Assembly (NCBI RefSeq): GCF_901709675.1
Contig: NC_051092.1
Coordinates: 10,000,491 to 10,064,490 of the forward strand
Origin: Syngnathus acus
Lineage: Eukaryota; Chordata; Actinopteri; Syngnathiformes; Syngnathidae
DNA: 64,000 bases
Reading direction: 5' to 3'
Shown here: positions 33,101 to 44,733 of the stretch, piece after piece
Layout of the letters: the number at the start of each line of letters is the position of its first letter
Position numbering within the stretch: position 1 is the first letter of the stretch
The notes under the pieces: model-generated
The model's database searches: none
Told to the model about the DNA's origin: nothing
What the model saw: the letters and a program-made list of their open reading frames with translations, nothing else
Made by a program: the position numbers and the translations under genes

Positions 33101-36100
33101 TGTGTGTGTGTGTGTGTGGGGGGGGGGGGGGATTTAAAAGGTTTTTTTAAAGTAAAAATTTGCAGTGATGACATAGTCTTGCCTTAAATTACCATCTTCT
33201 TGTTTAATGAATACTAAAAAGGTCCGTCTTGTATTGCATCTCTTTAGATAAGTGTTTCGCAATCTTTATTGAACCCAGGCACATATTTTAGACAATACAC
33301 CACAAAAATGTCACAAGAAGTAAATGTACTGAAATAATCATGTCCTTGTGTCAATTTACTTACGCACTTGAATATACATACTTAGTCTGAAATCTGGGTC
33401 TGTTTAGCTGAATGTATTTACTATAACAGAGGGCCCCACGGGATAGGAACTGACCCAGCCCGTGCATAGGAAAAATGTCCATTATAATTGCATTGGCTGG
33501 CCAACAAATAGATTTGTTAGCAAGTTATTTCATCACACTACATTTGTTAATATTGTATAAAAATAACAACCAAAGTGGGGACAGAGCAAAGTATTGATTT
33601 GGGAAATTATCTAAAGTTGACTTTTTGGATTTACATAATTTCCCGACAACAAAAAAAGCTGCTGTCTCTAGTGGGCAAATAGCTTAAAAAAGAATTGGCT
33701 AGATCCAGAGGCAAAAGATGTTATAGACATATTCAAATCAATTTATTTATTACCACGAAAAAATAGACAAAACCAAAAAATATACTGTTTGAAAAAAATG
33801 TTATAAAAAGCATAAAATCACACCCTAAATGATAGTTGTTTTTAGATGTAGAGGGGGCTGAGTAGATTCAGAAGCAATACAGAATATGCTTGACCGGTAC
33901 GTTTATGACCTCTTTTTGATTTTTAAGTGATTTGCATTCCCCCAAAAATCAAATCAATCAGTTACAATGTTATATGTAGAAGTTGTCGAAGTCATTTTGT
34001 TTATACTGGAATTCTAGCTTAGGATTGGTATTTTATTGAATCTCAACATGCATTCTCTATGACTATTGATCATGATTAGTACACACTTTCATAATCACAT
34101 GCCGTTATGAATCCTTTGATAATCATGCTTGTGCACATTGGCAAGGAGTGTGGCTCCGGGATTGGTCAAAGATTCAAGGAGGCGGCTAAATTAGTGAAGT
34201 GAGGATACATTTTGAACTACCCCATTAAATGCATCTCACAGGTTTGCTGATGCTGGAGTGAAACGCTCATGTTGTGCAGACTCATTATTATCCGAGAAAG
34301 ACGAATCACCTTGAAACTCTATTAGCTGTTTCATTACTTTCGTGCAATCAGTCAGCCAATTATGAGTCTTGGAGGATGTCGTGTTTGTTTAGCAACTTTA
34401 ATTTTCACTTCACCCTACGATGCTTTATTTCACTGCTGGGTATTCATTAATTGGGAAAAAAAGGGAAAACACTCACCTCTCCAAGAACAGGAGTGCAGCA
34501 AGAAGATGGAACAGCACAGCGTTCGGAGCTTGGGTTTTCTTTGGTGCAGTTAAAGTACAAGTTCCATGACCAGTCCGTGTAGTTGTTCCATCCACAACAC
34601 TGGAACTGCATTTAGTATAAACACACGGGAATGTGTTTGGTGGATTATTTCTCACTTGTAACATTGCCTGCTAGCTAATGAATTTTATATGATTAAAACG
34701 CCTGTTTATTTCCCTTATATGTGATCCCCATTTGCAGGGGACATTGTTTGAGGCATGAGTAGCACAACTGAGTATATGCTTGCATCCAAGGAAAGTGTGC
34801 CAAATGTTCACAGACTGTTGCTCTTGACTCTTGTTTGGTGGTTGAAGAATGGCAGTCCTATCTGTAAGAAGACAATTTGGCAACTTTACAGTTCAACAGC
34901 CGCAACAGCCTGACACCTCCTTCCTAGAGCCGGTCACCAGTCTGCTCATAAACTGCTGTGGGTAGGATGGCATTGTACTTAGTTTTAGCTACGTGGTTGT
35001 GTGAAAATAAACAGCTCACCCAAGCTGAACCCACAAGTGTTCATTTGGTGTTGAAGTCAGGAGTGTTGGCAAGAAAAATATCTTTGAGGATGGTGTTCTG
35101 TCCTAGACAGTGGAATGCCACTGACTACAGAATGTCATCTTTTGAAAATTGGCTTCGGTTATATAGGATAGGTTCATTTTTCAAGTTGTTCTATTGGTGC
35201 ACTTTTAGCATTGCCTCCTCCCCAGCCAGAAAATTGACTCATGGCTAGTCATAACTCTAATGCTTCTTGACATGCCAATGAGCTGTATGCATGTTTTTTT
35301 TCCTGACACCTGTGCAACACGAGTGAAAGAAAGTCATGACCGTCCTTCTGGCACACAAATGAGCTGAGAGTCTGGTTGAAATCTATTTGTTGTGGATTGT
35401 CTGGGCAGAGAGACCTAAGCCTTGTGGTCTCGCAAATCCCTAGAAAAGCTGAAAGGGTAAAGACATTATCTCATGGAATCTCAAGAGAGTCAATCACAAC
35501 CACATTAACACTGTCAAGATTTGGCACAATGCTGCTACAGACCGACTGATACTCAGTTGTGCTGTTTATCCCTCAAATCTATGTTTCTGACATGGGGCAA
35601 TATTTAAGAGGCCTAAACATCCGTCCAACAATATTTGATACGTTGCTAGTATTGTCTGGGCCGTCGTAAATCGAGCAATGTTGACGATGACTCATCTCGA
35701 TGTAAATATCATACAAAAATTTGATTTACAAATCATTGTATTCTGGTTTTATTTGCAATTTATTTGATTGGGAATTGTAGTATGTTTTGAAATAGAAACT
35801 CTCTACCAGATAGAGACTGCTTTATGGAAAAACACTGCTCACTCGTGTGCCAATGTGAAGTTAGCCACTATGAGTTGAGGGAACCTCTTAAATATTGCCT
35901 CACGGAGGAGATGACAGTAGACAAAAGTCCATGCCTTTCAGTGCTCACAGGCTGTGGTTTCAGATCACTGATGTCAATAAAACTGGTATGACTATTGTGA
36001 AGTCATACACTACTAAGCAGGGTCGGAGTAGAGCAGGGCACCTCTTTCTGAATGTAATCCATCATGTTCTGCAGATCCAAGTCATCCCTGTAGTGCACAA

Positions 36101-36383
36101 TACCTTTCTTCACGAACCTACCCAAGGTGTCGCGAGCCTTAAAAGAGGAAACAGAATAGTTTATTTACAGGTGTGTTATTCGCAGCATCTTGTGAGATGC
36201 ATATGTTCACAAGTCAACATGTGCGGCAGTATAACCAGAGCAGAGAAGAAGGCAGCATTTAACAACAACTTTATTACCTGTGAGATCCATACTCCCAATG
36301 CATATAAAATACAATATTTATACATACATAGTACGTACGTAGAGAGAGACAGACAGACAGACAGGCAGGCAGGCACTGACGCA

Positions 36384-36448
<65 letters not shown>

Positions 36449-39400
36449 ACACGTACACACATACATACATACAGGGTAAACAAACATTTTGGTGTGCTAA
36501 TTTTCACCATTCTCCACTTGAGTTAATGTAAGCAAGACCCAAATGAATTATAAATGAAATGCCCTAATTTTATTGATTCATGAGCAGAACTGGCTCCATT
36601 TAGGAATTAAACCCTGCTGCTTAATTTGTTCCTTTTAAGACTTCTTTGTTTTCCCCTTTTGAATGGGCCTTCAATCCAAGTTCTCCGCCTTTAAAAATGT
36701 CAAATCAAGGTGATACAGATTGAATTTAGATAATATATGATAATGAGAGCACTGTATGCTGATAAACTGCTGAGCTATAAAATTTCATTTGGCTTGAAAA
36801 TAACTTCTGTGGGTGTTATGCTGTGGGCTCCTGGAATTACTCTGATTAGATCCCGTGGAAAAGCAAGTTGTGCTGATAAACACAGCTAGCTCTATCAAAG
36901 TCTATTTTATCCTGAAGTAATTTTGCCAAAGAACAGGGCAGGAATGTTCCATGTTGATCTCCCTCCATCACACTTGCTGTGCGTGCTTGTGGACCTTGGG
37001 ACCTAACATCATCTCCTCATGTCATCAGTTGCAATTTAAGTCTCCTTCAAGGGATCTGTTGAAATGGAACATTTGGATCTGCTTTGAAGATCCGGAGCAT
37101 TTGAATCATTTAGCGATGCTGGGAGCGTTGTTAAACTGCTGTGTTTAGCAGCAGGCAGTCTGAAGACTGACAGTGCATCGTGGAGGGTGGCAAGGTATAA
37201 TAAGGCACAGTTTATATTGTGAAGTTAGCGTTGGAATAACATTTAAAGCTTTCTTTACATGTGGATGCCAGCAGGGGCATTTTTCTGCTCAGACTAAGAA
37301 CTTAACTGGAAGAAAAAAGAAATGTAAAGAAGTATATAGTGATCCTAGCAGTTGGTGTTTCCATCCTTTGAGACTTTCTTTATGCAGTCAGCTTGACGGT
37401 TTTCACACTGACACCCAGCACAGAGCTTCCCTCTACTTCTGTCTGTCACAGAAGACATTTTTCTAAATTGTAGTACATCTTTTTCCCGAACCATTTATGC
37501 CCTACAAGAGTTTTTCATACAAATAAGGTTGGTGGGAGATGACACATTCCAGCTTACCAAGAAATTTGTCTTTGGTGCTGGAGGAAAGTGCGCCCACCAG
37601 TCCAGTTTTTCAGTTTACACTAGGACAGAGAGACTGGAGGCCCGCCTGTGATTATACCTTTCTTCCGCAGTACCTGACCAGTTTTAACTTGTAATAACGC
37701 TCACCAATAGACGAAACTGTCAAACAGGTAACATCTTAAAATAATTACTTGTCTGAACAAAAGAATCTGCAGTATATAATTATGAAGACATGATGAATCT
37801 CATCGAAATAAAATTAGGAGTGTCTTTGACAAGCCCATGTCAGTGTTTTCTGGTCCTCTGGGTTTTTTGCTCAGCCAGCAATCAACTAAGCATCTGAATA
37901 TACAAAAACTACATCTGATCAGAGTCTGAAATAAATATTTGTGTTTTTTGGGAAAAAAAAAACAAAGCTTTTTAAATGCTATTGTTCTTGCCTGTTTAAT
38001 GTGACTTCTGTGTCTAAAATTTGCTAATACACCCTATGTTGGGGCTGTAATTTACTCACTTAAAATTTTTAAATTAGATGGCATCAACTCAAACTCCAAG
38101 ATAACTGCCCCACAAAATAAACTAATATGAATAAAAATGAATTAAGAAAGAGCATTTATTTATGTTGGGTGTTTTTCAAGGCCAAAGGGAGCTGCTACAG
38201 GGAGTGAAGAGCCGCAGATTGCAGACCCCTAACTAATGTCCATTGTTGGACAAATGTATTAACATAAATATCCATTTTGGCAATGGTTCCTTGTACATAA
38301 AATGAAACGTTTAAACTTGATTTATGTTCATGATAATGGCTTGTGTGTTTAAGTTGAGTACATACCTACACACTGAGTGTAGATGTATGAGAATTAATTG
38401 GGTGACTTTTTTTGTGCTTTTCCATCTGAACCACACGTGCACACTTAATGGACACATGACTGTCATTGTTCAGTATAAATGGCATCCATAATAAATACAG
38501 CAGAATAATGAAAGCCTTCAATGAGGTTAATGTTCAGTTTTTATGGCGTCTGAGAGACTCCACTGTCATGTTTTTTTTGGTTAATACTGATGAATGTATG
38601 CGTTTTGACAAAGGGATGAAAATATCACTGATACTATTATGACATTGTTTTATTGGATTTCAAACTAAGCAACCATGGAGATGCTACACAGGCTGATCTC
38701 ATCAATTGTATTTAATTGAAAACATGGGAGTTCAGAATGCAGTTTCAACATCTTTCCATGCTTCATGTTAGCAGCAAAAGAATCAAACGAGAATGACCCT
38801 TGATAAGGTCATTCGTGCCCACTGAGACATTTTTATTTCGGTTTCACATTCCACCCACAATACAATAAAACTTTCCTACCATATATCACTGATGTTGTAT
38901 TTTACTCTTAGTCATCCATTCATTTGAATGGCGTCTAATTTGCATGCTTTATAGTTGAGGAAGCTAAAGGTCAATCCCACAATGTAGTATTAACGAGCTA
39001 ACAGCAAAGCCACAAGAAAACTTGCAGAATATTTGCATGACACCGCACAATAACTTTGAATGCAAATCAGATTTATAAACTTTACATTCTGTGTATGTTA
39101 TTGAAAAACACTGCTTACTGCCTGCAGTGTATCAAAGTGTTTTAGAATAGTCCATTGTTACAAAGCACGCTCATGGATTTATATGTTCGATTCACAGATA
39201 GTTTTGACGGCGAGTGTATATGCACCTGTCTACAAAAATAGGGGACTTGTCTCTTTCATGTATCCATCATGAAGCAATGCAGTTCTACACTACTGTCAAA
39301 CATGATTGTTTAATTATGATGTCTCTCACAGTGTCAATCAAAACTGAGCGCAATTACCTGTGTAAAGGTTGGTTGACATGTAGGCCTAGATATTATATAT

Positions 39401-42400
39401 GGGCTTTCAGGAGTGTTTCCAAAGTTGTGTCTGGTGTGAACCCAGCACAAGATGACTTACTGTAAAATAGCAATCTGCTGGTGAAGCTGCTGCTGTAGAA
39501 TTAAATCATATACTCAATGATGAGGCCCAAGAGGGGCTTGCCCTATTGATTTTATGATGTCAAATGATTAAGCGAGTTGTCACAAAAGGCTCATACCTGG
39601 TCTGAGTAGAAGAAGCCCAGAATTGCTATGACCAGCTGGGTTAGGAAGACCAGTGATAAACTCAAAGAGAACTGCAAGCACAAAAGACAAATGTGACTCA
39701 TTTTTGCCAGACAGATTTGTCAATATAGATAAAATAAACGTCTTTTCAGATTGGATTGCACTTGTTGCTATATGGGAAAGCAGCTGTTGGGTCAATATTT
39801 GTGATATGTCTGTTATGAATGTTACGGTTTTGAGGAGGCGAAGGTTTTCTCTGAGGGCTCCAATACATCCACAGAAAGTGACGAAGAACATGACCACCCC
39901 CACTACAATTAGGATGACAGCCGGGTCGATCAGGAACGTGCCCCGCACAGTGTCTGGCAAAAAGACAGAAATGGGATAGGCTCTGCTTAGAGAGCAACCG
40001 TCTGTTATTTTCCACCCCATTCCCAATGCATTTCTGTCATATACAACATCCACACCCCTTCCAAAAGCCAGCTTAAGTCTTTGAGATAAGTTAAAACTGC
40101 ATGACTGGGAAAGCGATGACAAGGACACGGAGGGCCATATGTGGATGTTTGGTAAATTGAACAATATCTTAATAGCCCATAAATCTGAATGCTTTTTTAT
40201 TATCTTTAACTGTGTCAATCAAGGCTATTCACTAAAAACAACCCGTTTGAGGTAAGCAACAATAACTCATCACATTGAGTACAAAAAAAGTGAACAGCTC
40301 AATTAAAATAAAAATAAATACTGTACCTGTGGCTTTCTGGACTTTAGCATATACGCCAATTGCAACAATCAACAAGGAGAAAACCTGTGGGGGGAGAGGG
40401 GGGACATTTTTTAATATACTATACATATTGTAAAAATCAACAGCATGGCTTGACAAATATTTTTGAAAGTCATACAGGGAGAAATGAAAGGAAATATAGA
40501 GCAGCCACTGTCCAGCCATCCAGAAGAACATTGGTGAGGTCAGAGGCCAAACCAATTCAAGCATGCTGTTATGCTGGAACAGAAAAAGTCCCATGAAGCT
40601 TGAAGGGTATGATGGTCCGTAATCTAATTCCAATTATAGTATTACTTGATATATAAAATGTAATTTACTTTTCTTTTATCTATAATCTAATTGCAATTAT
40701 AGTATTGCTTGATGTGTAAAATGTAATTTACTTTTTTCTTTTATGCATGTTACCCATTATTCTGGAGACACTTGACAATAACATGTTCCTTCTCAGTACT
40801 GCTGGCATTTTTTGAAATCTATTTTTGTTCAGCTTGAACCAGGACAAATTTCACAGAAGCTCATGAAATGGTGAAAGAAACTACTTTTTTCTGACATAGC
40901 CGCTCTCTTTGCCTCTGGCATTTTGCTGACCTTAGCTATTTGTCACCAGTGTGGTTTTGATCAAAACGTCTAGAACTGTTTTCTGACATTTGAAAGGATT
41001 TATTTCAGGTACCGTGAAGAAACAAAAATGCATAGAAGGACGGGATCACAATCGTTCTATTACATTTGCATGAAAAAAAAGACTAAATGTGTTATTCATG
41101 TGACAAAACAAGAACGCTAATTTTCCAGCACATGTGCTTTTAAATGTATCATAGGCGATTTAGAATGAAATAGAAGATGCTTTTATTCATAGTAGATAAT
41201 CGTAGCACACAAGGAAAATTGAAAGGTGGTCAAAAAGAAACACTTTTCTTTGCATCTGTTTCAAAATGAATCTGCATTAAAGACATCTCAATATTTGTAG
41301 TGCTCAATTAAATTAATGGTTTGTATCCAACAGCTTTTGGGATGTAAGTATGCCTGTTTTGGGGGGATTTGTTTCCCCTCCAATCACTATTGGGGGCTTT
41401 AATGAGCTCACTTAAATGCCAGTTGGTATGATTCACGTTTTAAAAGAAGGTTTTTTGTTCTCCAGTACTTTCACCATCAATGATGACAAATCTGAAGTTG
41501 GAATTACAAAATAAAATTTGATTTTTATGATAAAAAGGGTAAGCTTCTCTCCATATGTGATTAAATTAGATTATGAAAGTGTACTATTCAATCACTACAA
41601 AAGGAACATTCTCTGCAAAGCTAGCTTTTTCCTCTTTTAAAGAGTCACTTGACCTTGGTCAGAAAAAAACCCACCTCTCATCTGACTTTGTTTTTTTAAT
41701 TTTTTTATTAACCCAATTTGAAATATTCCCATTGTCTGGGAACAGTTGGCAAATGTGTTTTTTATTCAGCTGTCATGATCAACAATTGCAGGGATGAAAA
41801 GCAGGTAGTTGAAAGCATGGCTGCAAACAGCTCCTGTTTGGAGCTTGGCATTCACCTTAAAGCTAAAAGCCAAACACAAGAAAACCTAACACTTGAATGA
41901 AAAAAACTAAGCGCAGAGAAGGAACCACCAATGGGGTGTGGGCTGCCCACATTGTGGCCCAAAACAATGAAAGCTGTAAACTGAACAATGGCTGTGTTAT
42001 CGTTGCTCAGGGGGCCATTTCCACTAAAATGCCCACCATTCAAAACAGAACAGAACATATATAATAAAGCTTTCTATAGAGTTTTTAAGATACATTTATC
42101 TCCTCTTCTTAACTGTGTGTGCAATCCATTGTGCTTAGGTGTAAAGAAAGTTTCTTTTGTTTACATTTTGTAGCTACACCCACTTGTTTGATTTAAAGAA
42201 AGGCTTTTACTTAAACTTTGCAACCCACATAAATGTTTGAAATGTGTGTCAGGAATTTCAAATGTTTGTATTTTGTACACTGTGGTGTTTTAAAGTATTT
42301 TCAAGTCTCTTTTCTTGTTGCTTTAAGGATATTGTCGCTTGTGTAGGAGTGAGGCCAGCGGCAGTCCCGTTTTCCACTCTTCCACAGCGTTTTTGAGTAT

Positions 42401-44645
42401 TTATCACATGCATGCTGAATAGAAGCCTGCTTCGTTTTTCAGGCTTGTGAAAGAGATGAATCAGGTGGATTGTGCGGGGGAGGTAAAAGCCAGCCATACA
42501 GAGCCACAGGGAACATGAAGACAAAGGCCTGATGGATTAAAGCCACAGTGTTCACGTCCGAGCTCATGTCCCAAAAACAAAGTCAACAGCCAGGCCTTGT
42601 GCCTGCCAGCGTTGAAGTAACTGCTCGAAACACAGTGTGAAGGGCGTGGTTATTTAGAAGGATTCACGTGCACCCTAGTCCTGCAAAATTTGACTGATCT
42701 TGAAGCGAAGCAAAGGAGCCGCGGGCAAAACGGACTTCATTTAAAGAAACGCCCAATTTAGTTGTGAATCAACACGTTTGTGTCATGGATCGGAATGGAG
42801 CAGGGCGACCAAATGCAGCTTGGACCAGGGTTTATTGAAGGGAAAAGGTGGTTGGAAGAGAGAATAAGGAGAACAAACAGAACCGCCAAACTGACGTAAC
42901 TTACCGGACTGACCGACAGACTGGCTGGCTAACCGAAACAGAACTGACAAAGACAAGAACCAAAAGAAACAGGAACGACATCAAACGTCAAGACATCAAC
43001 TATCCGACCAGAAGTGACACGCAGAGAGGACTTAAATAAGAGACAGGTAACGAGAGGTAGGTGACTGTGATTACATTGATTGTGAGGTAACACAGGAGGG
43101 GAGGGGCGACGCGAACAGAAACCATGGTAACAAAGAATATAATAAAGCAACCGGGGACGAGTCGTGACAGTTTGCTGCGTCAGTGGCCTGCAGGAGAACT
43201 AAAAGAATGAAGGAGGAAAAGTTTGGCTCAGCAATATTTGGAATTTAAAAAAAAAAAGTTTGTTGTAAATGATACTTTGCCACCACAGACAAAGGTGAAA
43301 ATGGCTACTTGTGCCTGAATAGATGCAATTAAGTCAGTTTCTTGGCATCTTGACATCACTCCTTGCACGTGTGATATATGATTTGTGACGATAATATGTG
43401 ATAATGTTTTGAGGGTTGTCCTGCTTGATATTTTCAGCCAGGCTTACTGTCACTCGTTTGTTGGACTTTCTCAGCATCGGAAGGCTAAATTTAATCAATG
43501 TAATCGCAGTCGGCATGTGCATTTCAATGGGAAGGCATTTTGCACACAACGCTTATTCAAGCTCACGGTTCTTCTTTCATTCAGTTCATTCTTTACTTTC
43601 AGAGGTTTGAGGGAATTTAATCTTTGGGATGTGGAGAGCAATGCAACTTGGGTATTTTCGTGAAGTTGTTTTTCTGACATGAATACAAACTGGGGAGATA
43701 ACAAGCTTGTCATCATTTCAACCAAATAGCGATGCTGGGTAATGTCTTTGAAGCCTTTGGTTTCTTTCACAGAAAGCCAAACAATCTGAGCTGTGATAAT
43801 GAGGAATGCTCAGACAAAATCACTCAGGAATATAGTTAGAAAAACATGCAACAATGTAAAGGTTCAGCTCAGGGACATGTTCTTTGTGTTATTGTAACGG
43901 TGACTTGATAAAAAAAAATGAAAATAAATCACTCAACATTTCCTACTGTGATCGATGACCAAGCAAAAAATGAGAAAATGCTCCACCAGGGGAGGTGAGG
44001 TGCCCCTGCCAATTGCTACCGCAGACACAATCTAAATTATACGTCTTCATTTATTATTAAGAGAATTTTCTCCATAGATTTATTAATTTAATCTTTTCTT
44101 TTGTCTTGAACTGACTATTTTCTAAAGCCCTAGCTCACAGGTGTCAAATTCAAGGGCCGGGGGCCAGATTCTGACTGCCACATCATTTTATGTGGCCTGC
44201 AAAATTAAAATCATGACTGTCAACTCAATGTTGCTTGTTAAAATACCAAAACTCTAAATTGTCTTTTCTTTAAATAACAATGAGATATTGCAATTTTTTT
44301 TATAATCCTAATTTCTAAATAAATTGGAAAATTCTTTTGTGCGTATGTGATAATATCCACACACATTCATTTCTATTTAAGTCATTAATGGCCCCACGAG
44401 GGAATCCATAGCTCTGATGTGGCCTGCAACATAAAATAAATTTGACACCTTTGCCCTAGCTGATGATGTCAGGCATATGTGTCATTTTACAAAACCTGCC
44501 TGTTCCTTTCTTTACTGACATGCCACAGTAGGCCTCCATCTTTACTCACCCAAAATAAGAAGCTGAAAAAGAAGAGAAAATATCGAATCCAGGGATTGAT
44601 GAAAGAGAACGTCTCTGCTCGATCCAGATAATGTTTCCTGTCCAT
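30118..44645 (-). CDS. tspan33: TspanC8 tetraspanin, TSPAN33-like, complete
   Basis: Eight exons on the minus strand: 44645-44550, 40384-40327, 39953-39826, 39671-39597, 36137-36042, 34605-34477, 31501-31340 and 30186-30118. They total 813 nt, 270 aa, with all phases consistent. The order is FSFINPWIRYFLFFFSFLFW (TM1), VFSLLIVAIGVYAKVQKAT, FVTFCGCIGALRENLRLLKT (TM2 and small loop), FLTQLVIAILGFFYSDQ (TM3), HYRDDLDLQN and then the large extracellular loop with FQCCGWNNYTDW, NCTKENPSSERC, SSCC, NTMCG and VGC, and finally TM4. The loop has eight cysteines, which defines the TspanC8 group that binds ADAM10 and directs its traffic and shedding activity. NYT, NCT and NKS are possible glycosylation sites. 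Closest by memory is TSPAN33 (283 aa in human); TSPAN14, 5 and 17 are less likely. The tail after TM4 is short (QIQEEITSVS). The start ATG follows an in-frame TAA. Confidence 0.9.
32325..32430 (+). repeat. Retroposon remnant and G tract
   Basis: A short GGAT-type remnant (tcagctgggataggctccag, aaaatggatcgatggg), then a run of G at 32415-32427. It lies in the tspan33 intron between exons 7 and 6. Confidence 0.6.
33000..33132 (+). repeat. Retroposon remnant with GT/G tract
   Basis: gatgggctccagcatgcttg and agataaataaatgaatgaatg mark a decayed copy of the same repeat class, followed by (GT)n and a G run at 33098-33131. Confidence 0.6.
36345..36475 (+). repeat. Compound microsatellite (AGAC/AGGC/ACGC/AC)n
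   Basis: Ordered blocks of AGAC, AGGC, ACGC and about 20 AC units end in ACAT-type repeats, in the tspan33 intron about 200 bp before exon 5 as transcribed. Both strands give spurious long open frames (Thr/His and Cys/Val repeats). Confidence 0.9.
38080..38232 (-). mobile_element. hAT-type transposon end fragment
   Basis: On the minus strand it begins taggggtctgcaatctgcgg ctc, the familiar CAGGGGTCTGCAA-type fish hAT terminus, and continues into AT-rich body. The other end was not identified. Fragment in tspan33 intron 4. Confidence 0.45.
40621..40744 (+). repeat. 63-bp tandem duplication
   Basis: aatctaattccaattatagt and following bases recur 63 bp later as aatctaattgcaattatagt, with a few substitutions. 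Two copies, in tspan33 intron 1. Confidence 0.85.
42781..43169 (-). mobile_element. Solo LTR of an LTR retrotransposon
   Basis: The 389-bp element begins TG (tgtcatggatcgg) and ends CA (gagtcgtgaca), flanked by perfect 5-bp duplications gtttg (42776-42780 and 43170-43174). Read on the minus strand it has LTR order: TGTCACGACTCG end, a TATA-like CTTATTTAAG (43031-43040), then AATAAA (complement of 42831-42836) about 50 bp before the end. No internal retroviral genes adjoin it, so it is a solo LTR from recombination or a TRIM-like copy. It lies antisense-neutral (same strand) in tspan33 intron 1. Confidence 0.75.
44136..44453. mobile_element. hAT MITE with 8-bp target duplication
   Basis: It begins cacaggtgtcaaattcaagg and ends aaatttgacacctttg; the termini CA(C/A)AGGTGTCAAA are inverted. 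The flanking 8-mers ccctagct (44128-44135 and 44454-44461) are identical, the hAT signature. The 318-bp body has the ggccgggggccag and gatgtggcctgcaac blocks known from a common fish MITE. It sits 97 bp into tspan33 intron 1. Confidence 0.88.
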
Positions 44646-44733
44646 TGTTTATTTCCCCTCTTCCAGTCTGACACATAGAAGCGCGACAACTTGCGCTCAA
44701 AAAGAGCAATCAGATACTCGACCGCCATGCGAG
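44646..44733 (-). promoter_or_regulatory. tspan33 5' leader with upstream ATG
   Basis: On the minus strand a good acceptor (ccccctcctcacag) ends at 44734, so this is probably 5' UTR spliced to an upstream non-coding exon. An ATG at about 44728 opens an 83-residue-class frame (MAVEYLIALFERKLSRF...) that overlaps the main coding start in another frame. A C-run and CA repeat (44752-44781) adjoin the acceptor. Confidence 0.4.

Noticed and set aside
33246-33320. hAT-like fragment (gtttcgcaatctttattgaa)
   Set aside because: Too short and diverged to assign ends.
35895-36479. 194-residue open frame on the plus strand
   Set aside because: It is the antisense of tspan33 exon 5 joined to microsatellite sequence.
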